Shown here: positions 23,749 to 36,104 of the stretch, one piece after another
How positions within the stretch are numbered: the first letter of the stretch is position 1
Layout of the letters: each line of letters starts with the position of its first letter
NCBI RefSeq assembly: GCF_003255815.1
Contig: NC_037680.1
Span: 8,149,187 to 8,213,186, forward strand
DNA length: 64,000 nucleotides
Source: Theropithecus gelada
Taxonomy: Eukaryota; Chordata; Mammalia; Primates; Cercopithecidae
Direction of reading: 5' to 3'
Made by a program: the position numbers and the translations under genes
The notes under the pieces: generated by a model
Databases searched by the model: none
What the model was told of the DNA's origin: nothing
The model's input: the letters and a program-made list of their open reading frames with translations, nothing else

Positions 23749-25813
23749 CAGAACCAAAGACAAAAACCACATGATTCTCTCAATAGATGCAGAAAAGGCC
23801 TTTGACAAAATTCAACAGCCCTTCATGCTAAAAACGCTCAATAAATTCAGTATTGATGGAACATATCTCAAAATAATAAGAGCTATTTTTGACAAACCCA
23901 CAGCCAATATCATATTGAATGGGCAAAAACTGGAAGCATTCCCTTTGAAAACTGGCACAAGACAGGGATGCCCTCTCTCACCACTCCTATTCAACATAGT
24001 GTTGGAAGTTTTGGCTAGGACAATCAGGCAAGACAAAGAAATAAAGGGTATTCAGTTAGGAAAAGAAGAAGTCAAATTGTTCTTTTTGCAGATGACATAA
24101 TTGTATATTTAGAAAACCCCATCGTCTCAGCCCAAAATCTCCTTAAGCTGATAAGCAACTTCAGCAAAGTCTCAGGATACAAAATCAATATGCAAAAACC
24201 ACAAACATTCTTATACACCAGTAACAGACAAACAGAGAGCCAAATCATGAATGAACTGCCATTCACAATACCTTCAAAGAGAATAAAATACCTAGGAATC
24301 CAACTTACAAGGGATGTAAAGGACTTCTTCAAGGAGAACTACAAACCACTGCTCAGTAAATAAAAGAGGACACAAACAAATGGAAGAACATTCCATGCTC
24401 ATGGATAGGAAGAATCAATATTGTGAAAATGGTCATACTGCCCATGGTAATTTATAGATTCAATGCCATCCCCACTAAGCTACCAATGACTTTCTTCACA
24501 GAATTGGAAAAAAATACTTTAAAGTTCATATGGAACCAAAAAAGAGCCCACATTGCCAAGACAGTCATAAGCCAAAAGAACAAAGCTGGAGGTATCACAC
24601 CACCTGACTTCAAACTATACTACAAGGCTACAGTAACCAAAACAGCATGGTACTGGTACCAAAACAGAGATATAGACCAATGGAACAGAACAGAGCCCTC
24701 AGAAATAACACCACACATCTACAGCCATCTGATCTTTGACAAACCTGACAAAAACAAGAAATGGGGAAAGGATTCCCTATTTAATAAATGGTGCTGGGAA
24801 AATTGGCTAGCCATAAGCAGAAAGCTGAAACTGGATCCTTTCCTTACTCCTTATATGAAAATTAATTCAAGATGGGTTAGATACTTAAAGGTTAGACCTA
24901 AAACCATAAAATCCCTAGAAGAAAACCTAGGTAATACCATTTAGGACATAGGCATGGGCAAGGACTTCATGTCTAAAACACCAAAAGCAATGGCAACATA
25001 AGCCAACATTGACAAATGGGATCTAATGAAACTAAAGAGCTTCTGCATAGCAAAAGAAACTACCATCAGAGTGAACAGTCCACCTACAGAATGGGACAAA
25101 ATTTTTGCAATCTACTCATCTGACAAAGGGCTAATATTCAGAACCTACAAAGAACTCAATCAAATTTACAAGAAAAAAACAAACAACCCCATCAAAAAGT
25201 GGGCAAAGGATACAAGCAGACACTTCTCGAAAGAAGACATTCATACAGCCAACAGACACATGAAAAAATACTCATCATCACTCGCCATCAGAGAAATGCA
25301 AATCAAAACCACAATGAGATACCATCTCACACCAGTTAGAATGGTGATCATTAAAAAATCAGGAAACAACAGGTGCTGGAAAGGATGTGGAGAAATAGGA
25401 ACACTTTTACACTGTTGGTGGGACTTCAAAGTAATTCAACCATTGTGGAAAACAGTGTGGCGATTCCTCAAAGATCTAGAACTAGAAATACCATTTGACC
25501 CAGTCATCCCATTAGTGGGTATATACCCAAAGGATTATAAATCATGCTGCAATAAAGACACATGCACACGTATGTTTATTGCAACACTATTCACAATAGC
25601 AAAGACTTGGAATCAACCCAAATGTCTATCAGTGACAGACTGGATTAAGAAAATGTGGCACACATACACCATGGAGTACTATGCAGCCATAAAAAAGGAT
25701 GAGTTCGTTCCTTTTTAGGGACATGGATGTAGCTAGAAACCATCATTCTCAGCAAACTATCACAAGAACAGAAAACCAAACAGCACATGTTCTCACTCAT
25801 AGGTGGGAATTGA

Positions 25814-26031
25814 ACAATGAGATCACTTGGTCACAGGAAGGGGAACATCACACAGTGGGGCCTATTGTGGGGAGGGGTAGCGGGGAGGGATAACATTAGG
25901 AGATATACCTAATGTAAATGGCGTGTTAATGGGTGCAGCACACCAACATGGCACGTGTATACATATGTAACAAACCTGCACGTTGTGCAGACGTACCCTA
26001 GAACTTAAAGTATAATAAAAAAAAAAAAAAA
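25814..26031 (+). other. L1 3' UTR and poly-A tail
   Basis: Contains the G-rich 'gtggggaggggtagcgggg' stretch (about 25867-25886), 'atatacctaatgtaaatggc', the terminal 'cctagaacttaaagtataat' and about 14 A residues. Confidence 0.92.
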
Positions 26032-26227
26032 GCACAATTTAGAGTGTTAGCCACTAGCCAGTTTGCTTGTTCCTTTCCTGCTTCTGTCACACTCCTGTGT
26101 GTCTCCAGCAAGCAGTCTTCTCATGATCTCTCTCATCACGGAAGCTTTTCCACGCAGACAATTTGGGCTCAGTGCTTGAGCTCCTCCTGCCTGTGTCTAC
26201 CAGGTTGAAATTATTCACTTGTTTTTC

Positions 26228-26330
26228 CATTAGATGGATAGTTTCTTAAGGACAAAGACCATAGTGTGACTCTGAATCTCCAAGGACCAGCAAAATTCTT
26301 GGTTCATCGCTGTCAATTAATGGAAATTAG
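26228..26330 (+). mobile_element. possible L2 3' fragment
   Basis: 'cattagatggatagtttctt' followed by 'aaggacaaagacc' parallels the L2 wording 'ctagactgtaagctccttgagggc' seen near L2 3' ends. Short and diverged. Confidence 0.4.
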
Positions 26331-26454
26331 AGTAATTGTTATTTAACGCAGGAATGGAAACTAATAATCCTGAATCACAAGTGACCTAATTAGATCACAG
26401 GAAGCTTAGGAACTCAGCAGAAGTCAAAATCTTTACTTGTAGCAGTGGTTTATA

Positions 26455-26760
26455 AAGCATGGGTCAGGGAGAGCTTTGACAGTAAATTATAAACAGGTGT
26501 GCATCAGAATCACTTATGTTCGGTCCTGCATTCAACACTTAGATTCATATTTAATGGATTTCAGATAGGACTAAGGATTTTGTATTTTTATAAGGACTCT
26601 CCTAGGATTTTGCTTTACAAACTGGATTGAATGAGTCAGAATGTGAGGTGTGGCAACAGGTTCTACTCTGTTCCCCGTGGGCAGCTCCATTTTGGTCTGC
26701 TTTACATACAAAGCAATTCTCAGTGTTGGCTAGTAAAATCACCTGGGAGTTTCCAAACTC
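26455..26760 (+). mobile_element. possible MER5-type hAT fragments
   Basis: 'gtgtgcatcagaatcactta' (about 26498) and 'ctagtaaaatcacctgggag' (about 26728) each resemble the MER5 wording 'gtgcatcagaatcacctggg'. They may be two fragments of hAT-Charlie MITEs. Identified by eye only. Confidence 0.45.
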
Positions 26761-27369
26761 CATTTGTGCAAACACCACCCAGGAGAATAAAAATGGAGTC
26801 TTGTGGGAAGAGCCTAGAACTCAGGAATGAGTAAAGCTCTTGAGGTCCTTTCAAATGAGTAATCAAAGTTGGGAGTCAATGACATATAGAAATTCTGTAA
26901 GAACTTTCACCTACTGCTACAAAACAACAGTAATAGAAAAAAACATAAGCAAATAAATTAAATTCTACAGTGACATTTTAGTATGCCTAAATTCATATCA
27001 GCTAGACATTTCTTAGGCATTAAGCTACTACTTAATTCCAGGTACCTCTTGCTGGCTTGTTCTGCTCTTTAGTGCATACCTGTTCTTCTCATCTTTGACT
27101 CTCTCCTCCCTACCCTGCACTCTAGATTTTGTGAACTTCTGAGTTTTACTGGTCTCGTATTAGTTCTGACTGTTTTATCTTTTGACCTGCTTCCTTGATT
27201 CCTTCACATGACTTCCTTCTATCTCTAATTATCTGACTCCTTGACTATTTCATGTTACCATATTCAGCTTTTTCTCTAAATTCACAGCTTCTCAGTGTGA
27301 TATAACATCACTTTGAACAATATTAACCAAACATTTGTAGGATCCCAACTAGGTGCAAATAGAGTATAT

Positions 27370-27697
27370 AAAAATTAGTGTGGGCCTGGCGCAGTGGCTC
27401 ACGCCTGTAATCCCAGCACTTTGGGGGGCCGAGACAGGCGGATCACGAGGTCAGGAGATCGAGACCATCCTGGCTAAGACGGTGAAAACCCGTCTCTACT
27501 AAAAAATACAAAAAACTAGCCGGGCGAGGTGGCAGGCGCCTGTAGTCCTAGCTACTCGGGAGGCTGAGGCAGGAGAATGGCGTGAACCCGGGAAGCGGAG
27601 CTTGCAGTGAGCTGAGATCTGGTCACTGCACTCCAGCCTGGGCAACAGAGCAAGACTCCGTCTCAAAAAAAAAAAAATAATAAAAAAAATTAGTGTG
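27370..27697 (+). mobile_element. AluY with 13-bp target duplication
   Basis: Full-length AluY (27383 to poly-A at about 27684) between 'aaaaattagtgtg' at 27370-27382 and 27685-27697. It has 'actagccgggcgaggtgg', again the Old World monkey-like form. Confidence 0.92.
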
Positions 27698-28032
27698 AAT
27701 TTCAGCCGGGCACGGTGGCTGACGCCTGTAATCCCAACAGTTTGGGAGGCCAAGGCCAGCGGATCACGAGGTCAGAGATTGAGACCATCCTGGCTAAGAC
27801 GGTGAAACCGTTTCTCTACTGAAGAAAAAAAAAATACAAAAAATTAGCCGGGCGTGGTGGCAGGTGCCTGTAGTCTCAGCTACTCGGGAGGCTGAGGCAG
27901 GAGAATGGCGTGAACCCGCGAGCCAGAGCTTGCAGTGGGCCGAGATTGCACCACTGCACTCCAGCCTGGGTGACAGAGCGAGAATTCCTCTCAAAAAAAA
28001 AAAGAAAAAAAAGAAAAATTGTGTGAATTTCA
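27693..28032 (+). mobile_element. AluY with 12-bp target duplication, abutting previous Alu
   Basis: Full-length Alu (27705 to A-rich tail ending about 28018) between 'gtgtgaatttca' at 27693-27704 and 28021-28032. Its upstream duplication overlaps the downstream duplication of the preceding Alu by five bases. An extra A tract expands the centre of the left arm near 27825. Confidence 0.92.
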
Positions 28033-28984
28033 AAACAAAGAATTTTGACACACTCCATTCCTTTGTGTTGTTTTCTTTCGTGCACAAAACCAGCCAGAAC
28101 ATTGGTGGGTTTCTTGCCTTTGGATGTCTCCTATCTTTGTATTTGTTATATTTCCTATGGCCTGCTCTTTCAATCCTCAGGAGTGCTTCATATCAGTGAA
28201 TATTTACCTACAAAGTTTAGTGCTTACACAAAGACATAAATCTTAATGCCCCAGGGCATTCCTGTCCTCTAGTGTTCATTTATTCTTGGCCCATTGGACT
28301 TCTGCACATGCACAGTTCAGTCTCTGCTTGTCATTAGACTGCCTATTCCCTGACAAAGCCACTCCTCCCTCAGCCTCATGCTCTCTTTTTAATGATGCAC
28401 CAGCCTGTCCAAGTAGGCATTTCATTTTTCCTACTCCTCTATAGCAAACACTTGGCTGATTGTTTTTCGCAATATCTTTTTGTATCCTTCACAGGATTTC
28501 CCTCTCTCTAATAAGGCTCTGCCACTCATCTTCTCCCTATAATCATATAGTAGTGTATTTTCCATCCAAGAACACCATTTTGCAATGTGATTTCACTGCT
28601 CAAATCACTATGAATAGTCCATCTTCATCAAGGACTAACTCTTGGGTCCTCTGAGGCCCTTCATGAGATGATTTATTGCCCTATTGCAGGGAACCTCTGC
28701 TCTCCTCATGGTAAGCATCATCTCCTTCTGAATACAACATAGGCTTTTCCAAGTCTGAACTGCTGTTCATGTTGTTCTCATTGACTGCTATGCCTGCTGT
28801 GTAAATCTTACTCATCTTTTTTGTCTTTCTAATATGTCACTTACTGACTGAAATCTCCAATCATCACAGTTGAGTGTGTTCTGTCTTCTCGGAAAACAAA
28901 ACACTCATTTCCATTCTCATGGTATCTATTATTTATTTCCTTGCACTGTAATTATTTATGTATAGCTCATCTTCATTAATAGCT
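28033..28984. other. unique sequence, possibly very old LINE remains
   Basis: No gene. The texture near 28740-28830 is faintly L2-like, but I cannot support a call. Confidence 0.4.
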
Positions 28985-29120
28985 TAACCCTTTTTAGATA
29001 TCAAGAAGCTTACTCATTTTTATATGTCCTCCTCCAGCCCTACACCATAATCACGAGTGCACTAGCTTTGTCCATAGTAGGCTCTAGATTGTTAAATTAT
29101 GTTCAAGAATAGATTAACTA
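28985..29120 (+). mobile_element. probable L2 3' fragment
   Basis: 'tagatatcaagaagcttac' then 'tttgtccatagtaggctcta' parallels the L2 3' end (stop-of-growth wording followed by 'gcacatagtaggcgctc'). Confidence 0.5.
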
Positions 29121-30960
29121 GTTATTAAACTTTTATCCTCTGAATAGAGTTGATGTTTATATTAGGAAAAAAGTGCCTCTACTTGGTAAGGTATTTACAT
29201 CTCTCTTTTTCTCTTCTCAAACATAAAACTGTTTGAATTCCAAATCGAATACTAGCATCCTGGCAGGAAATCACTGAAAAGCAATGGTGTAAAGTGAGGC
29301 TGTTTAAACATTCAAGTCCTACATGGTCAGATAGAACTTCTAAGCATAGGAATTAGCTGTGAGATGCATTTAAATATGAATATACTTGCAATATTTGTGC
29401 AAAAGTAATGGAGATTGAATGTTGACTTCTAGGCAGGATTAAGATGGGAGTATTAAATGCACCATATTAGGGAAACTAAGATACACATTGGCAGGAACAT
29501 TGAAACTCTTGTATGAATTTAAAATCTTGGGGCCAGATTATTTTTTCTAATGAAAAGTGTTGACTATTTCATAATGAAAACTGGAAAATATGATGCCACA
29601 TATGTGTTAAGTAATGGGTTTATTTACCTAAAACCCTCACTGGTTGAGGTAAAATATATACCATAGAGTAGAAAAAATTATTCTGAATAGTTTAAGATCT
29701 TTCAGAAATTGCTGCCTGGGAAACTGATTTCATGTGAACTTATTGAAATCCACTCCCCATTCCACCCCCCGACACACGTGCACACACACACAGACTCTCT
29801 CTCTCTCATATACCAATAAAATTAATAAATATAAATACAGTACACTTTCAATTACTTTACAATTTGTGATCCAGTACTCTCTGGTCAATTTCCATTTTTC
29901 AATCATACATTCTTCTCATCACTGTCAGTTTCAGATAGACTTTTTTTCTTTATATAATGTAGACACATTAGTAGCTATGTTTCTGGAAGTGAGTCTTCAT
30001 CCCAATGTAAAGTTTCCTTTATTTTAAAAGTTATTTTTTTTCTAATGCCTTTTGGGTTTTAAGACACTCTCAAAAGCACAATTTCCATGCCCAGGTTATC
30101 TCTTTTCTCTTCCTACTAACAACAGTTCAATACTAGATCTGGTTATACAATTCCCCAGCTTTTAAAAATGATTTTAACATATTTTTTCGATAATATCTTC
30201 TCATCAGCTTTTACCATTCCTTACCATTTCTTTTTCCTATATCACATTTCTAGGTTTCTAACAATCCCTAGGAGATGTGATTCTTTTTGATTCTGAATTT
30301 GAACTTATTCCAATAGAGTCACATACTCCAGAACTTTGTGACAAGGAGATCTAATGTTTGGGGAAAGATTTTTGAATTTGCTTTATACCTAACTTACAGT
30401 CCCATATCTATCAGTAAGATAAGCAAAATTCTGAAGTTGAAAATGTATTTTAAATGCAACACAATTTAGCTATAAATATAACTGACTGTTTTCCTAGAGT
30501 TCTTACAGAGAAAAGTTGTTTGTTTGTTTGTTTTTTTTTTTACTTTTTCTTTTTCTTGAGTTATTAAAAGTTATCTTGGTATTGGACTTAGGGCTTAGCA
30601 AGGAATATTGTATACAATTTGTGGAAAACTGAGATACTTTAATATAGAATATTTGTCACCATAAAATGGTTTTCTGTATTTGAGGTTTCATCGATTGATT
30701 CTTGCAGGTCTTGCTGAGCTAAAAAGTAAATATTGACAAATAGAACATCCCAATTATATTCCCTACTAAAACTAAAGTAGTGAGAACATTCTTACATAGG
30801 ATACTGCAGTATGTTTTGTTGAGCAAAACCCTTTGAAATATGAAGAAGGGATGCAAAGGGTAAAACAGATGTACTAGATTACTCCAATAAGAAAGAGCAA
30901 AGAAATATTAATAGCTTAAAATAGCTCCACATTTTTGCTGCTGGAGGGGAGAAAAAAAAT
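29121..30960. other. unique AT-rich sequence
   Basis: Contains a short (CA)n/(CT)n at 29779-29808 and a 'gtttgtttgtttg' plus T tract at about 30518-30541. No gene or recognised transposon. Confidence 0.5.
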
Positions 30961-30964
30961 ACTG

Positions 30965-31345
30965 TTCCCTGCTAGCCCCCCTCTCTTAGGCCCTGTAAAT
31001 TAGACTGACAAAAGCAAAAACAGATTAACAAGAGAAAACCAAACACCAATGTATTAACCTGTGCATCCTGCTTACACATGGGAGCATTCTGCAATGAGTA
31101 ACTAAAAGGAGAACTTGGGCTGATACAGCATCTCAACAAAAGAAAAATAAATGTTTAGAGAAGTGACGAAACAAAGGAAAGAACTTTGAGTTTCTAAGGG
31201 CAGCAAAGTGTGGAAAGCAACTATATGGGGAGACTAGTGATAGGTAAGACTTAGTCAAGTTTATTATGTAGATTCCTCTGGTGCCATCCCTGGGCTGATA
31301 AGGGTCTAGAGTTGTTTCTAGTGATTAACTTTTGTCTCTATAAGC
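30965..31345 (-). mobile_element. possible antisense ERV1-type LTR fragment
   Basis: The run 'gattaacaagagaaaacc', 'cctgcttacacatgggagca' and 'gaagtgacgaaacaaagg' resembles antisense MER4/MER52-like LTR sequence. No clear termini or target duplication. Low confidence. Confidence 0.35.
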
Positions 31346-32439
31346 ATTACAGGAACTGGCATTCCAGTTTCAAATGTTTTATTGATGCTTTACAGCTATA
31401 TAGGATTAACTGAGACTGGTCTCTTCCCAGAATGTAGAGTAGAATAGTTTTATGCCCAGGACAGCTAACTGGAACCCATGTACTTCTATATTCTTTGCAG
31501 CAGGCACTGACCAGAAAGACAGCAAAGAAATTGGTACTATTATAAAACGGTGCCCCTGCCTCTGCTTTTTTGCTACTGATTATAAAGAAACATTGGTAGA
31601 AGAGAGGAGGATGCCCTACCAAATATTTTTCCACTATTCTTTGTAGCCATGAAGCTATCTCAGCAAATAGATTAAAGCATGCGGGAAAAAAAGAGCAAAT
31701 TTTGCTCCCATTCTAAAAACTCCCAAATGCATAATGTAAACATCACTTAAAATTTATACTATCCATACTTTGTTATTGTTTACCTATTTAATGCCAAACA
31801 AATCATGTCCTACAAGCAATAAAAGTCACTGCATCCTTCTACAGAAGCCAAGGAGTAAGTTGAGACAATTCCAAGATATACAGTGCCAAGCAGCGGACCT
31901 AGTGCCTAAATGTAAGCAATTCATTTTGGAAAAAAGGCATTATCCACCGTGAGTTATAATCACTGCATTATAGAAATGCCACCTGAACAATTAAGTGTTT
32001 TATTGGGTCTCAGAGTAGAAGCACTTTTATCCTTGAATTTTGTGTCCAGATGTCACACAGAGCTGCTTTCCAACCTGGTAGCCATTGGTCATGTTGGCTT
32101 TTGAGTCCTTGAAATGTGGCTGGTCCAAATTGAGGCATGACATAATTATAATTCACACGCAAGCTTTCAAAGACTTTGTACACAAATTCTGTAAAATATC
32201 CCACCATTTTTATATTAATTGAATCTTGAAATTTAAAAAAACTTGGATATGTTGAGATAAATATATATGCTATAAAAAATAATTTACCTGTTTCTTTTTA
32301 ATGTGACAACTAGAAACTTGAAGTTTACATATGTGCTTACAAAGACTCTCTTCTTTGGATAGAACCTTTAATCGAGCTCCTCTGAGTCCTCTACTTGACT
32401 CGATCTGACCTCAGGCTTCCTTTTCTGTCCTTATAGAAT
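31346..32439. other. unique sequence
   Basis: No recognised element or gene. ORFs on the two strands at 31347-31646 overlap each other and show no family features. Confidence 0.45.
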
Positions 32440-33290
32440 ATAGTTCAAGCAAGAATCTCGGTAAGTCAATTTAGGGAAAATCTCCCATGCTTGGTATGTA
32501 ATTACTCTAGATATCTTATCACTCTACTTTGCCTTCAGCATGGTTCTGTCAAGTCAATTTAGCTAGAAACCCCTTATTCTTGATGCTTCTGAGAAGAGAA
32601 AAGATCACCTTGTGGCCATCAAGCAGACCCTCAGAGGCAAGACCCCTTATCTGAAGAATTCAGACGTAATTAAACTTCCCTGTTATCTAAAGCCACATCT
32701 AGTGCAGGCTTCTTTCCCAAGAATTTCTAAGTAACTAGAATTTCTATACATCTCTGGAATGCATGCATGCCAAAACTCATTGTGCAACCCTTGCTGATAT
32801 CAAGGTACCAAAATGTCTAGGAATGTAATAACTGACCATCACTTAGGTGACTAATATGGTACAAATTACCCTAAAGTTCCTGCTTTAAGGGCCATAAACA
32901 TGCCTAAAAAAAAATGCACCGAGATGTGCTCAGTCTTCTCTTGTTTAAGCTCCCCACTGTACTCTGCTGCAGCATTCTTTCTAATAAAACTTTTCTTTTC
33001 AAACCTATACCACTGTTGGTAAATTCTTTTACCATCCATGAGTCAATCACTCTCTGCCCCGGGGCCCTGACACCTTGCCCAGAAGTTCCCTCTTAGTAAT
33101 TTTGCATCCCCTGACATTTACCTAGTTTCTTGGTTGTAAATTCTCACTTGTTCTTACTGAAGTTGGAAGTTAAGTCCAATTTATTTTCCCTATTGCAGGA
33201 TCCCACTGCAGTGGTGCCTACATCTATCATCTTGGCTCCTCTTGAATAAAATCGGCCTTACCAACTTTAACAAATGTGTCATGAATATTT
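32440..33290 (+). mobile_element. probable ERV1-class LTR sequence
   Basis: Two polyadenylation-like contexts sit in LTR-style sequence: 'tttctaataaaacttttc' at about 32977 and 'tcttgaataaaatcggcc' at about 33240, each preceded by pyrimidine-rich LTR-like text such as 'ttccctattgcaggatccca'. This could be one long LTR or two fragments. Family not named. Confidence 0.45.
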
Positions 33291-35149
33291 TTTTCTTTAA
33301 CAGTGTTTTGAATATTTCTATTGAATATTGCTGAGAGAAACTGAGCTATCCTTCTGTAAGATTCTCTTTCTCAAATTGATGTATATAGACATTTATAAAC
33401 AACTCCCGATCATCATCAAGAGTTAGTGAGGTATTGGCAAAATCAAAGTTGGCATAGTTTTTTGCCTCTAAAAAATAATTTATTTTTTGCCTCTAAAGAT
33501 TTTAACGAGAATCTCCCTAACAACCTAATGTTTGAGTTCATCATTAATTGTCACACAATTTCTCACCTTTCTCTTGGCCTGAATTCAACAAATTGTTCTT
33601 AACTTCTTCAATACGATGCATAGATAATACAAAGGCAATGGAGAGAGCAAACTATGTAGTGATTTCTTGGAAACTGACACAAAAGCCCTAGAGAAAACTG
33701 TGAAGGCCTCTCTATTCACCACAGTTTCTCTTTCAACTTGTGTAAACCGCAACTGTATTCTATCTAAATATGGCTCGTGTTTTCCTCATTGTAAACCAGG
33801 CTTGTGGATCAAATAACTATCAGAAGACCAAGGAGTCAAGAAGACATAGCCACAGAAGATAGAAAGGACCAAGTTTAATCTTCCTGTAAATCCTAAATCC
33901 TGCAATGTACACATCAGACTAAACATACAAGATTAAAAGGTAACTGCCTCTACTGAAGAAGGGAGAGTCAATGGCCTTTGGAAAGATGCTCAGGAGGGAA
34001 TGGGGTGGGAGAAGAGAGAGAAAGAGAGACAATATTGATGAGAGGAACGCGTAGTACACCAGATCCACTGGTTCAGAGATGTGTTCAGGATGTTGTCTCC
34101 ATTCTCCCTCCTAACTCTCATATTGACTCATAAGAGGCAGTGACTCACGATAGTAGCTTCGTTCACTTTGGGAAAAACTCACATATTTATTCAAGAACCG
34201 TGAACCATTTAGCTTTCTTGAGTGTGAGTTCTGATTCTTGAGAAGTCAGGAGTTCTCAATAGCTCAGGCTGCTTGAGTCAACAAAGTTCATAAGAAAAAA
34301 GAAGAATGTGAACCAGAAAGAATGTACTGTTGACTGGCTATTTTAATGCTACATATGTGGAAATACTGCTTAAGGACACTTAAGTTTAAGGACAAAAGTG
34401 ATAAACGTATGTAAGAATTGAAGTTTCCAATATTTTGCTTGAAGGATCTAAGTAGCAAGCCATGTAAGTAACAATGGGTCATTGGAAACAAATGTAAATC
34501 TGTGGTCCTCTGAGAATTGAGCTTATTTTTCTCTTAAAATTATTTTGCAGGATTATGGATGTCTCGGTAATGCTAGTGGCTATGTGACCAATATAACTTG
34601 GCAGATACAACTCTCTTTTTGTCTAGAATAATGTCCTATCAACTTGCCTCTGTAGATTCCGGCTTTTTTCTATTCCTGGCACCCAGGGCTTGCTGTATTC
34701 CCATAACTGAGCCCTGTGTCTATTGAAAAAGAGATGATACAGTTTAACGTAGAAGGTCCCAGAAGCAACCAAGCAGGAGCAGGTGTGTTTTATCTCAAGC
34801 CCAGCAGGCCATCTTCTGCAGCAGGCTCCTCCAGCAGCTTAGCCAGCTGTGCAGTACATATGGAGTAGAGTCCAGAACTATGGCTCAGTACATGTGCCTA
34901 TATTAGTAACCACAACTACAAGCTGCCACTGTCAGCATCCACTCTTCTTGAAAATGGCTACACTGGAATGAGTTTTATTGCCTCATATCCACCAAAACAC
35001 TCAAGCTCCCGATTTCTCCCTTTGTACAGGCAGAGCCTTCAGACGTCTAGATCAAATGAACTGTTTATTTTGTGATAGCATTTATGGAATAAAAGGATTT
35101 ATCCACATAGATTTACATTATATCAAATAACTTGCTTAGTTGATTTTCA
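33291..35149. other. unique sequence
   Basis: About 1.9 kb without a recognised repeat or gene. A purine-rich 'gagagagaaagagagac' lies at about 34013-34030. Confidence 0.5.
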
Positions 35150-35560
35150 TCTTAATTCAGGTTCTCCAGGGGTAGACTCTGAGACAAAGATCTCTCGCAA
35201 GTCGTTTATTTGAAAGGTGAAGAAATCACTTAGTAGGGTTTGGGAAATTAGATAAGGCACATTATTAAGCCAGCTACTCGCTGTGTGTCAGTGAAGCTTA
35301 ATTCTGCTGGGGACACACTAGGAGCCAATGTGAAGTTCATGCCTCTAAATGCCACGCAACGGACATGGAGATTGGTGTATTTTTCTTATCAACTCCCTGT
35401 AGTATTTGGTTAAGCACTGCTCCCAAGTGGTCCTAATCTCCAGCATAACTGACCCCACCCTTAAGTTGCTGAAGCTTGGTGATTAGCCAGAGATAAACCT
35501 CAGGCAAAGGAAAAGAAACCTGTTTCTAGCAATTGGAATTCAAATAAGCCTGTACTAAAG
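35150..35560 (-). mobile_element. possible old LTR fragment
   Basis: 'gactctgagacaaagatctc' and 'cagcataactgaccccaccc' resemble phrases in old ERVL/ERV3-type LTRs read antisense. No termini found. Confidence 0.35.
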
Positions 35561-36104
35561 TGGTAAAGACAAAAATAGATGAGTAAGATACCTACAATTT
35601 TTCTGACAGTTATTCAGTTGAACTGAATCTTTCAAGTAAGATACTCTCTGTACATTAAAGAATACACTAGACCAGTCTAGTCACTCTGCATTTTTTAAAG
35701 CCAAATTGACTAGATGAGGAATTTTGAACAGATTTACCTACACTCCTCCTTTCGTCTCTGCTTCTCTTTGCTTGTCTACAGAGAAAACATATGGCTTAGA
35801 GGTGTATTTCTTTACTTTTTACAAAGAGACTTTGCTGCCAAAGCTCTCCAGGTTTCTCTGATATAATTAATTAGCCCTTGGTTTTAGAATCTGATTGGCT
35901 AAAAACTAATAGCAAAATTATCTTAATACTTATAGCCAAAGCTATATTTTGTAAAATTTGTCTGGTATCTCTCATTTACCCATTTTGCTTTTACCCCCCT
36001 TGATCTCATCCCAAAGATATCCATATTTTGACTGTAGTTATTGACTATACTTTTATAAAATTTCTTCCTCATATAATTTCCCATTTTATGGAATTTCGTT
36101 GATC
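35561..36104. other. unique AT-rich sequence
   Basis: No gene or recognised repeat. It leads into the inverted repeat. Confidence 0.5.

Larger units (their letters stand above)
21913..25813 (+). pseudogene. L1 ORF2 pseudogene (endonuclease, RT, zinc-knuckle regions)
   Basis: ORF2 would encode the APE-type endonuclease and reverse transcriptase that carry out target-primed reverse transcription. Codons 1-323 are open (21913-22884). A CAA-to-TAA change ends this frame at 22884, and a later TAA at 23356-23358 breaks it again. The original frame resumes at 23482 and contains a 132-bp in-frame tandem duplication. An about 18-bp deletion after 23730 shifts the frame. RT motif A (about 23783-23797) and motif B (about 23960-23985) remain, but a one-base loss near 24080 destroys the F-A-D-D motif C frame. 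A third frame holds the C-terminal parts (24423-24944, 25026-25718); the last cysteine of the knuckle is phenylalanine. Confidence 0.93.
19799..26031 (+). mobile_element. near full-length L1PA (about L1PA5-7), inactive
   Basis: Complete in layout: 5' UTR (19799-20831), ORF1 region (20832-21849), a 63-bp spacer, ORF2 region (21913-25813), 3' UTR (25814-26017) and a poly-A tail (about 26018-26031). The 3' UTR wording 'gcgtgttaatgggtgcagca' and the retained 128-bp 5' UTR segment point to L1PA5-7-age elements rather than L1PA2 or younger. ORF1 and ORF2 are both broken. The target duplication is not clear: 'aaaacctgcacagg' before the element compares poorly with 'aaaaaagcacaattta' after it. Confidence 0.93.
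26032..27369. other. mostly unique sequence with ancient repeat traces
   Basis: No gene. Two or three ancient repeat traces are listed separately (about 26228-26330 and 26455-26760). The overlapping ORFs at 26627-26834 show no family resemblance. Confidence 0.5.
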
